DNA of 64,000 bases from positions 186,001 to 250,000 of the forward strand of contig JAKOUY010000016.1 in assembly GCA_029782355.1 (NCBI GenBank). The letters are read 5' to 3'. The position numbers and the translations under genes are program-made. The notes beneath the pieces are model-generated. The model did no database searches. It saw nothing but the letters and a program-made list of their open reading frames with translations, and was not told the DNA's origin. Source of the stretch: Actinomycetes bacterium. GTDB lineage: Bacteria; Actinomycetota; Acidimicrobiia; Acidimicrobiales; Ilumatobacteraceae. Below, piece after piece: positions 43,609 to 52,342 of the stretch. Each line of letters opens with the position of its first letter. Positions within the stretch are counted from its first letter, which is position 1.

Positions 43609-44388
43609 TCAGCCGGCGCGAGATCCGACGAAGGCGACAGGAGCGCCCTGCGGATCCGTGGCGACGACGATCCAGGCCCCACCCGGTACCTGCCCGGGGC
43701 CGTGGACCACGGTGCCACCGGCCGACTGGATGTCGGCGACGGTCCGGTCGATGTCGCCGGTGCCGAAGTAGGGCAACCATGCCGAGACCGGGGACTCACC
43801 CAGGCCCATCATCCCGCCGATGTCCGCGCCCTGGTGGGCGAACAGCTGGTAGGTACCCATGTCGCCCATGTCCATGGCGTCACTCGCCGTCCAGCCGAAC
43901 AGGCCCTGATAGAAGTCGAAGCCGGCCTGCGGGTCCGAGCTGGCCAGCTCCAGCCAGTTGCCGTGCCCGGCGCGGGCCTGATCGAACGCGGCAACCTCGG
44001 GCGGCCCGTCCATCGGCTGGGGTTGGAGCAGGCCGAACCCGGCGCCCTGCGGGTCGGCGACCACGGCGAATCGACCAGTGCCCGGGATGTCGGTCGGCTC
44101 GACGATGACCGACCCACCCCGAGCGCGCACATCCGCCGCAGCCTGGTCGGCGCCGTCCACGGCGAAGTAGACCAGCCAGAACGGAGGGGCGCCCGCCATG
44201 TGCTCGTTGCTCATCATCCCGGCCACGCCGTGGCCTTCGGCGGTGGACGCCAGGTGATAGGTGAAGCCCTCCATGCCGGAGTCGACGACGGTCCAGCCGA
44301 GCACGGTGCCGTAGAACCGCGCCGCACCGTCGAGATCGCTGGTGGCCAGCTCGTACCAGCAGGGGGTTCCCAGTGCGGAGGTGCTCAT
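43609..44388 (-). CDS. Two-domain VOC family protein
   Basis: A 259-residue protein made of two similar VOC modules: CWYELATSDLDGAARFYGTV (about 10-29) and NWLELASSDPQAGFDFYQGL (about 144-163), each ending in a (V)ADPQGA-type beta-turn (VVADPQGAGFGLLQ and VVATDPQGAPVAFVG). Such proteins resemble glyoxalase/CFP32-like and antibiotic resistance folds; the function is unknown. GGACC lies upstream of ATG 44388. It is divergent from an HxlR regulator 93 bp away, which probably controls it. Confidence 0.88.
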   Translation of the reverse strand: MSTSALGTPCWYELATSDLDGAARFYGTVLGWTVVDSGMEGFTYHLASTAEGHGVAGMMSNEHMAGAPPFWLVYFAVDGADQAAADVRARGGSVIVEPTDIPGTGRFAVVADPQGAGFGLLQPQPMDGPPEVAAFDQARAGHGNWLELASSDPQAGFDFYQGLFGWTASDAMDMGDMGTYQLFAHQGADIGGMMGLGESPVSAWLPYFGTGDIDRTVADIQSAGGTVVHGPGQVPGGAWIVVATDPQGAPVAFVGSRAG

Positions 44389-44436
44389 GAGCTCGGTCCT
44401 TTCGTGACGGAGACGGCGAGTGTCGCACAGGTGGTA

Positions 44437-44470
44437 GCAAAAGACAACCAGCCGTCGTTGGGCGGCTGGT
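44437..44470. promoter_or_regulatory. Divergent VOC/hxlR promoter with GCAAAAGACA motif and inverted repeat
   Basis: The AT-rich decamer GCAAAAGACA (44437-44446) is followed by a perfect 8-bp inverted repeat ACCAGCCG (44447-44454) / CGGCTGGT (44463-44470). The hxlR -10-like TAGGGT starts at 44470, 6 nt before its ATG. The same decamer recurs in front of the small gene at 47.9 kb. Candidate HxlR operator. Confidence 0.5.
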
Positions 44471-44481
44471 AGGGTGCGGTC

Positions 44482-45162
44482 ATGTCCGGTCGGGACCGTG
44501 CGGTGCGGTACGACGAAGGATGCCTGGCGGCCAATGCCCTGAACGTGGTGGGCGACCGGTGGGCGTTGCTGGTGGTGCGGGAGCTGCTGCTCACCTCGAA
44601 GCGGTTCCGGCAGATCCGCGCCGGGCTGCCCGGGGTGACGGCCAGCGTGCTCAGCACCCGCTTGGCGCAGCTCGGCGAGCAGGGCATCGTCACCCACGAC
44701 CCGGCCACCGGCGGGTACGCCCTGACCGCGCTCGGTCGGACGTTGCGCCCGGTCATCCTCGCCCTGGCCCGCTTCGGCGCCGGCCACCCGGACCACGACC
44801 CGCGACGGTTCATCAGCCCGACGTCGCTGATGCTCTCGATGACGATCATGGTCGACCCTCCGGCCCGTCGCCGTCCGCGCCTGGTCGGCGGGTTCGATCT
44901 CGGCACCGAGCGGTTCCTGCAGCGCCTCGGCGGGAGTCGGGCGTCCGACCCGCTCACCGTCGAGGTCGTCGCCGATCCAGCCGAGCTGGACGCCGCCGAG
45001 TTCGTCCTGGTGGGAACGGGCAACAGCCTGGCCGTGGCCGTGTACGGTCCGCTGCCGCTGGCCGATCTGATGGAGACGGGAGCACTGGTGGTGCGCGGTG
45101 ACGTGGTCGCGGCACAGTCCTATGTCGACCGGTTCCGGCTCCCCGGACCGGTCAGCGGGTGA
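44482..45162 (+). CDS. HxlR-family transcriptional regulator with C-terminal extension
   Basis: A 226-residue protein. The N-terminal winged helix (about 10-105) is HxlR-type: CLAANALNVVGDRWALLVVR, FRQIRAGLPGVTASVLSTRL and ALTALGRTLRPVI. The C-terminal half (about 110-226) is an extra domain resembling SCP2-like sterol-carrier modules seen in some actinobacterial HxlR proteins, perhaps a lipid or ligand sensor; the assignment is tentative. The start is ATG 44482, leaderless by the TAGGGT element. Its 3' end overlaps the convergent DUF1003 gene by 11 bp. Confidence 0.85.
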   Translation: MSGRDRAVRYDEGCLAANALNVVGDRWALLVVRELLLTSKRFRQIRAGLPGVTASVLSTRLAQLGEQGIVTHDPATGGYALTALGRTLRPVILALARFGAGHPDHDPRRFISPTSLMLSMTIMVDPPARRRPRLVGGFDLGTERFLQRLGGSRASDPLTVEVVADPAELDAAEFVLVGTGNSLAVAVYGPLPLADLMETGALVVRGDVVAAQSYVDRFRLPGPVSG

Positions 45163-45727
45163 GGTGCTGGGTGGCCCGCTCGGCACCGGCGATGGCCTCG
45201 CGGACCACCGCCTCGACGTGGTCGATGTCCAGGCCCAGTGCCTGGCCGATGTGCACCGACCAGACCTCGGCCCGGATGTTGTTCTCGAAGTCCAGTTGGC
45301 TGCGCAGATCGGTCCGTTGCGCCTGACGGTTCTGGCTGATCATCACGAACGTCGACAGGAAGATCGCCTCCAGCGACACGATCATCGTCAGCAGACCGAA
45401 GGGGAACTTGTCGAACTCGTGGCCGACGAAGAACAGCCCGACGTTGACGGCGATCCACACGCCGAACCAGATCACGTGGATCCACACGAAGCGCATCGAC
45501 CCGGCGAAGTCGGTGACCTTGTCGGCGGTGCTGTCCTGGATCCGCCCGATCAGCCGGAACAGCGAGCGCCGTGAGGCGCTGGCGAAGTGGCTCGGGTTCC
45601 ACACGTGCCCGTCCTCGACCCCGTCGGCTCGGTCGATGACCCGGCAGGCCGGGCAGTCGAGCGGCTGGAACGGCATGGGCGCGGCGGTCGGCTCGGCCGG
45701 GGTCGAGTCGCTGGGTTCGGTGGTCAT
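45152..45727 (-). CDS. DUF1003 membrane protein
   Basis: A 191-residue protein of the DUF1003 family. An N-terminal soluble part has a Cys-x2-Cys motif ([12 protein letters not shown]). Two transmembrane segments lie around residues 80-100 ([20 protein letters not shown]) and 110-132 ([20 protein letters not shown]), followed by a basic [20 protein letters not shown] loop typical of the family. The function is not established. It is convergent with hxlR and transcribed away from the acyl-CoA synthetase, whose start is 65 bp from its own. Confidence 0.88.
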   Translation of the reverse strand: MTTEPSDSTPAEPTAAPMPFQPLDCPACRVIDRADGVEDGHVWNPSHFASASRRSLFRLIGRIQDSTADKVTDFAGSMRFVWIHVIWFGVWIAVNVGLFFVGHEFDKFPFGLLTMIVSLEAIFLSTFVMISQNRQAQRTDLRSQLDFENNIRAEVWSVHIGQALGLDIDHVEAVVREAIAGAERATQHLTR

Positions 45728-45792
45728 CGCCGAACGTTACGGCGTGGCCGGCAGCGCTCGTGGCGGCTCGGCGGATGTGCTGGACTGAGCCG

Positions 45793-47466
45793 ATGACGAC
45801 TGCACCGGGGTCGCCCTCGCTCCCCTCGTACGCCTCGGGCACTGCCGCGGTGGCGCTGCTCGGGGAAACGATCGGCGCCAACCTGGAACGTACGGTGTCG
45901 CGGTTCCCGGACCGCCCGGCGCTGGTCAGCTGCCACCAGGACCTGCGCTTCACGTACGCCGAGTTCGACGAGCAGGTCGATCTCGTCGCCCGTGGCTTGC
46001 TGGCGCTCGGCGCCGAGACCGGCGACCGGCTGGGGATCTGGGCTCCGAACTGTGCCGAGTGGGCGCTGGTCCAGTACGCCACCGCCAAGCTCGGCGTGAT
46101 CCTGGTGAACATCAACCCGGCCTACCGGCTGCACGAGCTGTCGTTCGCCCTGGCCCAGTCCGGCTGCCGGTTCCTGGTGGCGGCACCGGCGTTCAAGACC
46201 AGTGACTACCGAGACATGGTCGCCCAGGTGTCCCCGCAACTGCCCCGCTTGGAGCGGACCGTGTTCCTGTGGTCGGCGGACTGGGACGACCTGCTGACCG
46301 CCGGGCAGGCGGTGGCCCGTGACGCGGTGCGCCAGCGTGGCGCCATGCTGCAGTTCGACGACCCGATCAACATCCAGTACACCAGCGGCACGACCGGGTT
46401 CCCGAAGGGAGCGACGCTCTCGCATCACAACATCCTGAACAACGGCTTCTTCACCGGCGAGGGGTGCAACTACACCGAGCACGACCGGATCTGCATCCCG
46501 GTGCCCCTGTACCACTGCTTCGGCATGGTCATGGGCAACCTCGGTGCCACGACCCACGGCGCCTGCATGGTCTATCCGGAGGCGGCGTTCGATCCGGCGG
46601 CAACCCTCCGGGCCGTGGCCGCCGAGCAGTGCACCAGCCTGTACGGGGTGCCGACGATGTTCATCGCCGAGTTGCAGCACCCCGACCTCGCCGGCACCGA
46701 CGTCTCCAGCCTGCGCACCGGGATCATGGCCGGATCCCCGTGCCCGATCGAGGTCATGAAGCAGGTGACCACCCGCTTGCACATGCCCGAGGTGGGGATC
46801 TGCTACGGGATGACCGAAACCTCGCCCGTCAGCACGCAGACCGCCGCTGACGACAGCTTGGAGCATCGCACCGGAACCGTCGGTCGGGTCCACCCGCACG
46901 TCGAGGTCAAGGTCGTCGACCCGGAGAGCGGGCGGGTGGTCGAGCGCGGCCAGCCGGGGGAGCTGTGCACCCGCGGCTACTCGGTCATGCTGGGGTATTG
47001 GGACGAGCCGGACAAGACGGCAGCAGCCGTCGACGCCGCCGGCTGGATGCACACCGGCGACCTGGCGGTGATGGCCGAGGACTCCTACGTCAACATCGTC
47101 GGGCGGATCAAGGACATGGTGATCCGCGGCGGGGAGAACGTCTACCCGCGCGAGATCGAGGAGTACCTCTACACCCATCCCGCCGTCGCCGACGTGCAGG
47201 TCATCGGGGTCCCCGATGCCCGCTACGGCGAGGAGATCATGGCCTGGGTGCGCCTGGCAGACGGGGTCGACCCGGCCACGGTCACCGCCGACGACCTGCG
47301 CGACTTCTGCCGCGGCCAGATCGCCCACTTCAAGATCCCCCGCTACATCCGCTTCACCCATTCCTTCCCGATGACGATCACCGGGAAGATCCGCAAGGTG
47401 GAGATGCGTGACGTCTCGATCGCCGAGCTCGGGTTGGGCGCGGTGGCGGCGATCCGCAACGCCTGA
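45793..47466 (+). CDS. AMP-binding acyl-CoA synthetase (FadD-like)
   Basis: A 557-residue adenylate-forming enzyme that activates a carboxylic acid with ATP and CoA. Motifs: P-loop [16 protein letters not shown] near residue 196, [50 protein letters not shown] and the catalytic lysine in [11 protein letters not shown]. The motif pattern matches medium/long-chain fatty-acyl-CoA synthetases, but aryl acids are not excluded. ATG 45793 is used; no clear Shine-Dalgarno. It stands alone between divergent DUF1003 and the convergent small gene. Confidence 0.92.
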   Translation: MTTAPGSPSLPSYASGTAAVALLGETIGANLERTVSRFPDRPALVSCHQDLRFTYAEFDEQVDLVARGLLALGAETGDRLGIWAPNCAEWALVQYATAKLGVILVNINPAYRLHELSFALAQSGCRFLVAAPAFKTSDYRDMVAQVSPQLPRLERTVFLWSADWDDLLTAGQAVARDAVRQRGAMLQFDDPINIQYTSGTTGFPKGATLSHHNILNNGFFTGEGCNYTEHDRICIPVPLYHCFGMVMGNLGATTHGACMVYPEAAFDPAATLRAVAAEQCTSLYGVPTMFIAELQHPDLAGTDVSSLRTGIMAGSPCPIEVMKQVTTRLHMPEVGICYGMTETSPVSTQTAADDSLEHRTGTVGRVHPHVEVKVVDPESGRVVERGQPGELCTRGYSVMLGYWDEPDKTAAAVDAAGWMHTGDLAVMAEDSYVNIVGRIKDMVIRGGENVYPREIEEYLYTHPAVADVQVIGVPDARYGEEIMAWVRLADGVDPATVTADDLRDFCRGQIAHFKIPRYIRFTHSFPMTITGKIRKVEMRDVSIAELGLGAVAAIRNA

Positions 47467-47567
47467 ACCGCCCCACCCGGCCCGGGACGCGTGACAGCGG
47501 CGACGCCGGCCCACGGGGGGCAGTGGGGGCGCCGCCGCTGTCGGGGGGAGGAACGATCAGGTCGCGA

Positions 47568-47876
47568 TCAGGCGGCCTTGCGCACCTTGGCGGCCACCGG
47601 CTGGTGGTCGAACTTGGCGACGACCGGGTCCATGGCCTTCATCATCTTGCGGGCGAAGGCGGCCTGCTCGTCGATGACCCGCTTGCGCAGCTTCAGCCCG
47701 TGATCGAGCCAGTCGTGGGCCGTCGGCATCTCGGTCATGAAGCCGGGACGCTGGCGGACGTACGTCGACAGCCGCTCGGCGATCTTGCCGACGACATCGA
47801 GCATGGGGGTCTCGACCTTCTTGAGCATCTCGAAGTACTTGTCTTCCCAGGTGCTGATGGTGGTCATGGCGGACAT
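47568..47876 (-). CDS. Small helical protein of unknown function
   Basis: A 102-residue protein, basic and mostly helical, with no signal peptide or membrane segment. It starts MSAMTTISTWEDKYFEML and contains LRKRVIDEQAAFARKMMKA, a pattern reminiscent of phasin-like or DNA/granule-associated helical proteins; I do not recognise a family with certainty. ATG 47876 has a strong AAGGAG 7 nt upstream, so the longer frame to 47942 is unlikely. The promoter region carries the GCAAAAGACA motif shared with the hxlR promoter. Confidence 0.7.
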   Translation of the reverse strand: MSAMTTISTWEDKYFEMLKKVETPMLDVVGKIAERLSTYVRQRPGFMTEMPTAHDWLDHGLKLRKRVIDEQAAFARKMMKAMDPVVAKFDHQPVAAKVRKAA

Positions 47877-47925
47877 GGTTGCGCTCCTTCGGGGCGTCGG
47901 TGAACTGCATACAAGTGTCGCAGGG

Positions 47926-47947
47926 AGTGCTGTCTTTTGCAAGCACT
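47926..47947. promoter_or_regulatory. Inverted repeat with GCAAAAGACA core upstream of the small gene
   Basis: AGTGCT (47926-47931) and AGCACT (47942-47947) flank TGTCTTTTGC (47931-47940), which is the exact reverse complement of the decamer in the hxlR promoter. It lies 50-70 bp before the start of the small gene on the minus strand. Candidate regulator site. Confidence 0.45.
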
Positions 47948-48022
47948 GCGCCTGTGACGTCGGTCTCCGCGTTGGCCGGCCCCAGGAGGCTGCCCGCCCG
48001 GCGGCGTGGATAGGGTGCGCCG

Positions 48023-48919
48023 ATGCGGTTCTCCTATGCCGAGGCGCTGACCCACCCCGACTACTACGTCCCGCTGGCCCAGGCCGCCGAGGCAGCCGGG
48101 TATCACTCGATGACCATCCCGGACTCGTTGATCTACCCCCGTGACTCGGACACGCGATACCCGTACACAGCGGACGGCGACCGCTCGTTCCTCGACGACA
48201 AGGAGATGCTGGAGACGTTGATCCTGGTCACCCACCTGGCGGCGGTGACCACGACCTTGCGCTTCACCCCGTTCGTGCTCAAGCTGCCGATCCGCCCGCC
48301 CGTCCTGACCGCCAAGCAGGCCGCCTCCGTTGCCGTGCTGTCCGGCAACCGCCTCGGGCTCGGCGTCGGCCTGTCGCCGTGGCCGGAGGACTTCGCCGCC
48401 CTCGGCGTTCCGTGGGCCGAGCGCGGCCGGCGGACCGACGAGTGCATCGACATCATCCGCGGCCTGACGGCTGGCGGCTACTTCGCCTACGACGGCGAGT
48501 TCTACCAGCTGGCGCCGATCAAGCAGACACCGGTGCCCACCACGCCCATCCCCATCCTGGTGGGTGGGCACGCCGACGGGGCCCTGCGGCGCGCCGTGGT
48601 GCGTGGCGACGGGTGGATGCATGCCGGCGGCGATCCGGCCGAACTGGATCGGATGCTGGAGCGTCTGGCACAGATCCGCACGGAGCACGAGGACCACCGC
48701 GCCGACTTCGAGATCCATGTCATCTCGGTCGACGCCTACTCGCCTGACGGGGTCCGCCGCCTCGAAGACCGCGGCGTGACCGACTGCATCGTCGGCTTCC
48801 GCGACCCGTATCACGCCGGGCCGGACACCCAGCCGCTGTCGGCCAAGATCGCCGCCCTGGAGCAGTTCGCCGAGCAGGTGATCCACCGCGTCGAGGGCCG
48901 CCGCGGTGCGGGACCGTAG
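48023..48919 (+). CDS. LLM-class (luciferase-like, possibly F420-dependent) oxidoreductase
   Basis: A 298-residue TIM-barrel flavin/F420 oxidoreductase. It shows YVPLAQAAEAAGYHSMTIPD, LETLILVTHLAAVTTTLRF, a GNRLGLGVGLSPWPEDF segment and PTTPIPILVGGHADGALRRA, typical of the actinobacterial TIGR03619-like group. F420 versus FMN cannot be decided. ATG 48023 follows TAGGGT by 6 nt (leaderless). Substrate unknown; it stands alone. Confidence 0.85.
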   Translation: MRFSYAEALTHPDYYVPLAQAAEAAGYHSMTIPDSLIYPRDSDTRYPYTADGDRSFLDDKEMLETLILVTHLAAVTTTLRFTPFVLKLPIRPPVLTAKQAASVAVLSGNRLGLGVGLSPWPEDFAALGVPWAERGRRTDECIDIIRGLTAGGYFAYDGEFYQLAPIKQTPVPTTPIPILVGGHADGALRRAVVRGDGWMHAGGDPAELDRMLERLAQIRTEHEDHRADFEIHVISVDAYSPDGVRRLEDRGVTDCIVGFRDPYHAGPDTQPLSAKIAALEQFAEQVIHRVEGRRGAGP

Positions 48920-48980
48920 GGGCACGTTCCGTGAGGGATGACTTCGAGCCGGCGAGACGCCGTTGCTACCGTCGGTGGTC

Positions 48981-51900
48981 ATGGACTCCCCTCGGCCCGC
49001 CTGGACGGTTTCCGTCCTCGGGCCGAGTTCGGTGCGTGGCCCGAGCGGTGAGGTGACCGTCGCCCGACAGGATCTGCGCGTCCTCACATCGTTGGCCGTC
49101 CTGGCTCACGACGGTCAACTGGTCGACTCGGCGACCATCGAAGAGCACTCGTGGACCTCGCCACCGTCTCCCCGTTCGTTGCAGTCAGCCGTCTACCGCC
49201 TCCGTGAACTGCTGGGTGAGGACGCCATCGTCACCGGACGTCGCACGCTGTTCCTGTCCGGACGCGTCGGCGTGGATCTCGACGAGTTCGTCGACCTGGC
49301 AGCAGCGCCCGAGGGCCGAGCCGCGGCCCTCGCGCTGGTGCGCGGCACGCCGTTCAAGACGATGGACGATCACCCAGGGTGGCGGGCGATGCGCGCCGCC
49401 TGGAAGCAGCGGATCGAGGCGGTCCGCGACGGCGTGGTCGCCTCGCTGCTCGAGAGCGGACGGTTGCACGAGGCCACCGAGGTGCTGGTCGCTCAGCTCT
49501 CCGAGACCCCGACCATCACCCTTCGGTGGGTGCGCCTGGTCGATGCACTGAGCGCGCTCGGTCGGCGGGTCGAGGCGTTGCGCGTCGTCGAGTACGCCCG
49601 GCGGGCGATGGCCCGCGCCGGATTGGAGGTCGACCAGACCCTGCGAGATCGCGAGTCGGTCCTGCTGGCCGGCGAGCAGAACGGTCCGGCCACGCCGCCC
49701 ACTCGTCGCAGTCGTGCCGCACGGGCAACGTCGCCCGAACGAGCGCCGGGCCCCGTGGCCACCGAGCTCGTCGGGCGAGGTGCGGACATCGAGCGGGTCG
49801 TGGAGGCGCTGCGCGGGCCTCGCCCTGGGGTCGTGGTCCATGGCCGGCCGGGCTTCGGCGCCCGCTCGGTGGCCGCCGCGGCGGCGGCGACGGTGACAGC
49901 CGACGGGGCCGTGTCGATCCTGCTCGGTCCCGCCGAGGCGGGCGACGCGGCGTGCACCGACGCCCTCCGGTCGGTGCTGGTGGGGTGCGGGCACGACGCC
50001 CCGCCTGCGGAACCCACCGAGTTCGACGTCGCCACCGCCGCCCTGACGCTGGGCCGGCCCGTGGTGGTCGAGTATGGCGACGTCGTCGGCCGCCCGGCCG
50101 CCGTGTGGCGCTCGCTGATCCGCGTTGCCGGCCTGACTCGCGGGCGGATGCGAGTCCTCGGCTGGCTGGCCGCCCGGCCCACCGAGCACTCGGGCGACCC
50201 GAACGTCACCGCCATCGGCCTCGAGCCGGTGGACGACGAAGCGTTGTGTTCGATCGCCGGCGAGGCGGCCGCCGCCGAGTTCGGCGTCGATCGCCTGCGC
50301 CTGCTGACCGGCGGGGCGCCGGCCGACGCCCGGGCGATCGCCCGGATGTTCGGCGACGGGCGGCGGGCCCACTCGGTCGGCCGCCGGGTCGTGCACCGCC
50401 GTCTGGCCGGTCTCGACACCGAGTCCGGTCTCGTGTGGGCGGCAGCCGCCATGCTGGGTGGCCGGGCGACCCGTCACCAGGTGGCCGCGACCATCAACGA
50501 CGGCGGCAGCCGCCTCGACGAGGCGCTGTCCCGTCTGGTCGACGAGGGCCTGGTGTCCGAGGGCCCGGACCAGAGCGTCGTCGTCGACCCGTGGTTGGCG
50601 GGGCTCCTCGTCGATGTGCTCAACCTGGAGACCCGGACGATGATCGCGGCCGCGCTCCACCGGGTCCTCGACGGGGACACCGATGCCACCTGGGCCCGGG
50701 CCGCCCTGGCCATGTCGTCGGACCGCGACGAGGGCTGGCGGGGCGCCCTGCACCTGGTGCTCGGTGCCACCGCCGCCGAGGTGGAGGCCGATCCGGATGC
50801 GGCGGCCGAGTTGATCAGCTCGCTGATCGTCGCCCTCGAGCGCGATCGAGTGCACAACCGCGACGCGCTGACCCGGCTGCGTTCGCGGCGGGCGATGGTC
50901 AACCGCGTCCGCGGTCGGACCGAGGAGTGGACGACGGAGATGACCCAGGTGATCGCCACGGCGCTGCGTCCACCGGACCCCTCGATCCTGCTGGCGACCC
51001 TGATCGACGCCAGCTATCCGGCCGTGGTGACGGCGACCGACGACGGCGAGGCGTGCCGCCGATTCGCCGACTCGATCCTGCGTCTCGACGGCATCGACGA
51101 GCACCTCCGACTGACCGCACGCGCCGTGCAGGCCAACCAGGAACTGGCCAGGGGATCGCTGACCGAAGGCCGGTCGATGGCCGCCGGCCTGCTCGAGGAG
51201 GCCCTGCCGATTCAATGCCCGGTCCTGCGGCGTCGGAACGTGGGACACGGCCCAGCGCATCGCCTCGGTCGGAGCCAGGTCCAGCGCCGACCAGGCTCTG
51301 GTGAGCCCCGTCGCCAGCACGCACTCGGCATCCCATCGCCGGGCCAGCAACCGAGCCGGCGCCACGCACTCCGGTCGGGCCAGCACCAGCACGGCGAGGT
51401 CGCGCCAGGTCCGCAGCGCCGGCGCCGCACCGCAGACCGCGTGGTACGCGGCGTGGAGCAGTCGTCCCGGGGCCGCCAGGGCGGTGACCATCGCGCCGCC
51501 GAGGACGAACGATTCACCACCCATGGCCATCAGCTCGCGCCCGTCGAGCCGGGCTCCGAACGGCCCGCCAGCCAGGCTGAGGTGCAGGTCGAGGTCGGCA
51601 CCGTCCGGGCTGATCAGCGTGGCGGCCTTCCCGAAGCGTCGCTCCCACCAGCCGCGCAGTGGTTCGTCCCAGCGAACCAGGCCGGTGGCGCGCAGGGCGC
51701 CCAGCGCCACCGGCAGGTCGTCGCGACGGATCAGCAGGTCGGCGTCGGTGAACGTCCGCATGGCCGGGTCGGGCTCGTCGAGATGGGCGTGGGCCAGCCC
51801 CTTGAGCACCCGGACCTCGACGCCCCGATCGCCGAGCAACCCGGTGACGCGCACGGCCAGGGCCTCGCTGCGCAAGCTGTCGTCCAGGGCGGCGAGGTGG

Positions 51901-52334
51901 TGGTGGTGAATCTGATCGACCAGCGTCGTGCTGGCCACGAGCGCCCCGGCGCGCAGCGCAGCCGCGGCCAGGCCGGTGATCCGATCGGCCAGGAGTCCGG
52001 CCAGGAACGCCTCGCCGTCCGCATCATCCAGCACCACTGCGTCACGCTGCTCGATGCCGGGCAACCCGATCGTGGCCACCCGTCGCAGGGCGACCGTTCG
52101 GTTCACCGGTGCACGAGCGCGGCGCGTTCCAGCGAGCGGAGAGCCGGGCCCAGCTCGCCGGTGTCGACACCGGCCTCGGACAGCCGCCGGGACAACTCGG
52201 GCACGTCCGCCGGGGCGTCGAGCGCCGCCCACACCAGCGCCGCACCGCCGGTCAGCTCGACCGATCGGCCGGCGATCGTCCGGACCAGCACCCGGTCGTG
52301 GGCCACCCGGAACACGGCGGGCATCCGCCGATAG
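48981..52334 (+). CDS. AfsR/BTAD-type transcriptional regulator; credible only to about 51215, then reads antisense through another gene
   Basis: The N-terminus (about 1-95) is an OmpR-like winged helix (SARP type), then a BTAD helical domain (about 95-235, EAVRDGVVASLLESGRLHEA), a linker, and an NTPase-like region in which Walker A is degraded (HGRPGFGARS near residue 288, no GKS/T). Helical repeats follow to about residue 745 (LLEEAL). Beyond about 51215 the frame stays open to 52334 only because it is antisense to a nucleotidyltransferase gene; that part is low-complexity Arg/Gln-rich and not protein-like. The regulator therefore lacks its normal C-terminal repeats. ATG 48981 is chosen. 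Confidence 0.7.
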   Translation: MDSPRPAWTVSVLGPSSVRGPSGEVTVARQDLRVLTSLAVLAHDGQLVDSATIEEHSWTSPPSPRSLQSAVYRLRELLGEDAIVTGRRTLFLSGRVGVDLDEFVDLAAAPEGRAAALALVRGTPFKTMDDHPGWRAMRAAWKQRIEAVRDGVVASLLESGRLHEATEVLVAQLSETPTITLRWVRLVDALSALGRRVEALRVVEYARRAMARAGLEVDQTLRDRESVLLAGEQNGPATPPTRRSRAARATSPERAPGPVATELVGRGADIERVVEALRGPRPGVVVHGRPGFGARSVAAAAAATVTADGAVSILLGPAEAGDAACTDALRSVLVGCGHDAPPAEPTEFDVATAALTLGRPVVVEYGDVVGRPAAVWRSLIRVAGLTRGRMRVLGWLAARPTEHSGDPNVTAIGLEPVDDEALCSIAGEAAAAEFGVDRLRLLTGGAPADARAIARMFGDGRRAHSVGRRVVHRRLAGLDTESGLVWAAAAMLGGRATRHQVAATINDGGSRLDEALSRLVDEGLVSEGPDQSVVVDPWLAGLLVDVLNLETRTMIAAALHRVLDGDTDATWARAALAMSSDRDEGWRGALHLVLGATAAEVEADPDAAAELISSLIVALERDRVHNRDALTRLRSRRAMVNRVRGRTEEWTTEMTQVIATALRPPDPSILLATLIDASYPAVVTATDDGEACRRFADSILRLDGIDEHLRLTARAVQANQELARGSLTEGRSMAAGLLEEALPIQCPVLRRRNVGHGPAHRLGRSQVQRRPGSGEPRRQHALGIPSPGQQPSRRHALRSGQHQHGEVAPGPQRRRRTADRVVRGVEQSSRGRQGGDHRAAEDERFTTHGHQLAPVEPGSERPASQAEVQVEVGTVRADQRGGLPEASLPPAAQWFVPANQAGGAQGAQRHRQVVATDQQVGVGERPHGRVGLVEMGVGQPLEHPDLDAPIAEQPGDAHGQGLAAQAVVQGGEVVVVNLIDQRRAGHERPGAQRSRGQAGDPIGQESGQERLAVRIIQHHCVTLLDAGQPDRGHPSQGDRSVHRCTSAARSSERRAGPSSPVSTPASDSRRDNSGTSAGASSAAHTSAAPPVSSTDRPAIVRTSTRSWATRNTAGIRR
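51200..51235. other. Apparent junction where two opposing truncated genes meet
   Basis: Left of this point the plus-strand BTAD protein is convincing, right of it the minus-strand nucleotidyltransferase is. Neither has a stop codon here; both frames run on antisense through the other gene for about 1-2 kb. This looks like an inversion or deletion breakpoint, or an assembly misjoin. No repeat is evident at the junction. Confidence 0.6.
51216..52106 (-). pseudogene. Nucleotidyltransferase family protein (NTP_transf_5-like), C-terminally truncated
   Basis: About 297 credible residues from GTG 52106: RVLKGLAHAHLDEPDPAMRT followed by FTDADLLIRRDDLPVAL gives the nucleotidyltransferase D-x-D motif, and LDLHLSLAGGPFG and LLHAAYHAVCG continue the family pattern. 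Such proteins normally go on for roughly 60 more residues, but homology stops at PTPQDRAL near 51220. The open frame continues to 49185 antisense to the BTAD gene. GTG 52106 overlaps the stop of the PqqD-like gene (GTGA), so it is the third gene of the dcd-pqqD unit. Members occur with PqqD-like proteins in peptide-modifying or polysaccharide clusters; the substrate is unknown. Confidence 0.72.
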
Positions 52335-52342
52335 GCGCTCAC
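52103..52342 (-). CDS. PqqD-like peptide-binding (RRE-type) protein
   Basis: A 79-residue protein with the PqqD winged-helix layout: [20 protein letters not shown] followed by [18 protein letters not shown] and a final [10 protein letters not shown]. PqqD domains act as RiPP recognition elements that bind precursor peptides, or accompany HprK-like kinases and nucleotidyltransferases. GTG 52342 overlaps the dcd stop (GTGA), and its own stop overlaps the nucleotidyltransferase start. No precursor peptide, radical SAM enzyme or kinase is seen in the neighbourhood. Confidence 0.8.
   Translation of the reverse strand: MSAYRRMPAVFRVAHDRVLVRTIAGRSVELTGGAALVWAALDAPADVPELSRRLSEAGVDTGELGPALRSLERAALVHR

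Noticed and set aside
48920-48980. GTTCCG half site before the BTAD gene as a fifth IclR operator
   Set aside because: Only one arm is present (near 48926) with no CGGAAC partner at the fixed spacing.
51216-52334. Continuation of the BTAD regulator to 52334 as true protein
   Set aside because: The translated part is Arg/Gln/Gly-rich low-complexity and is the antisense of well-supported nucleotidyltransferase and PqqD-like genes.
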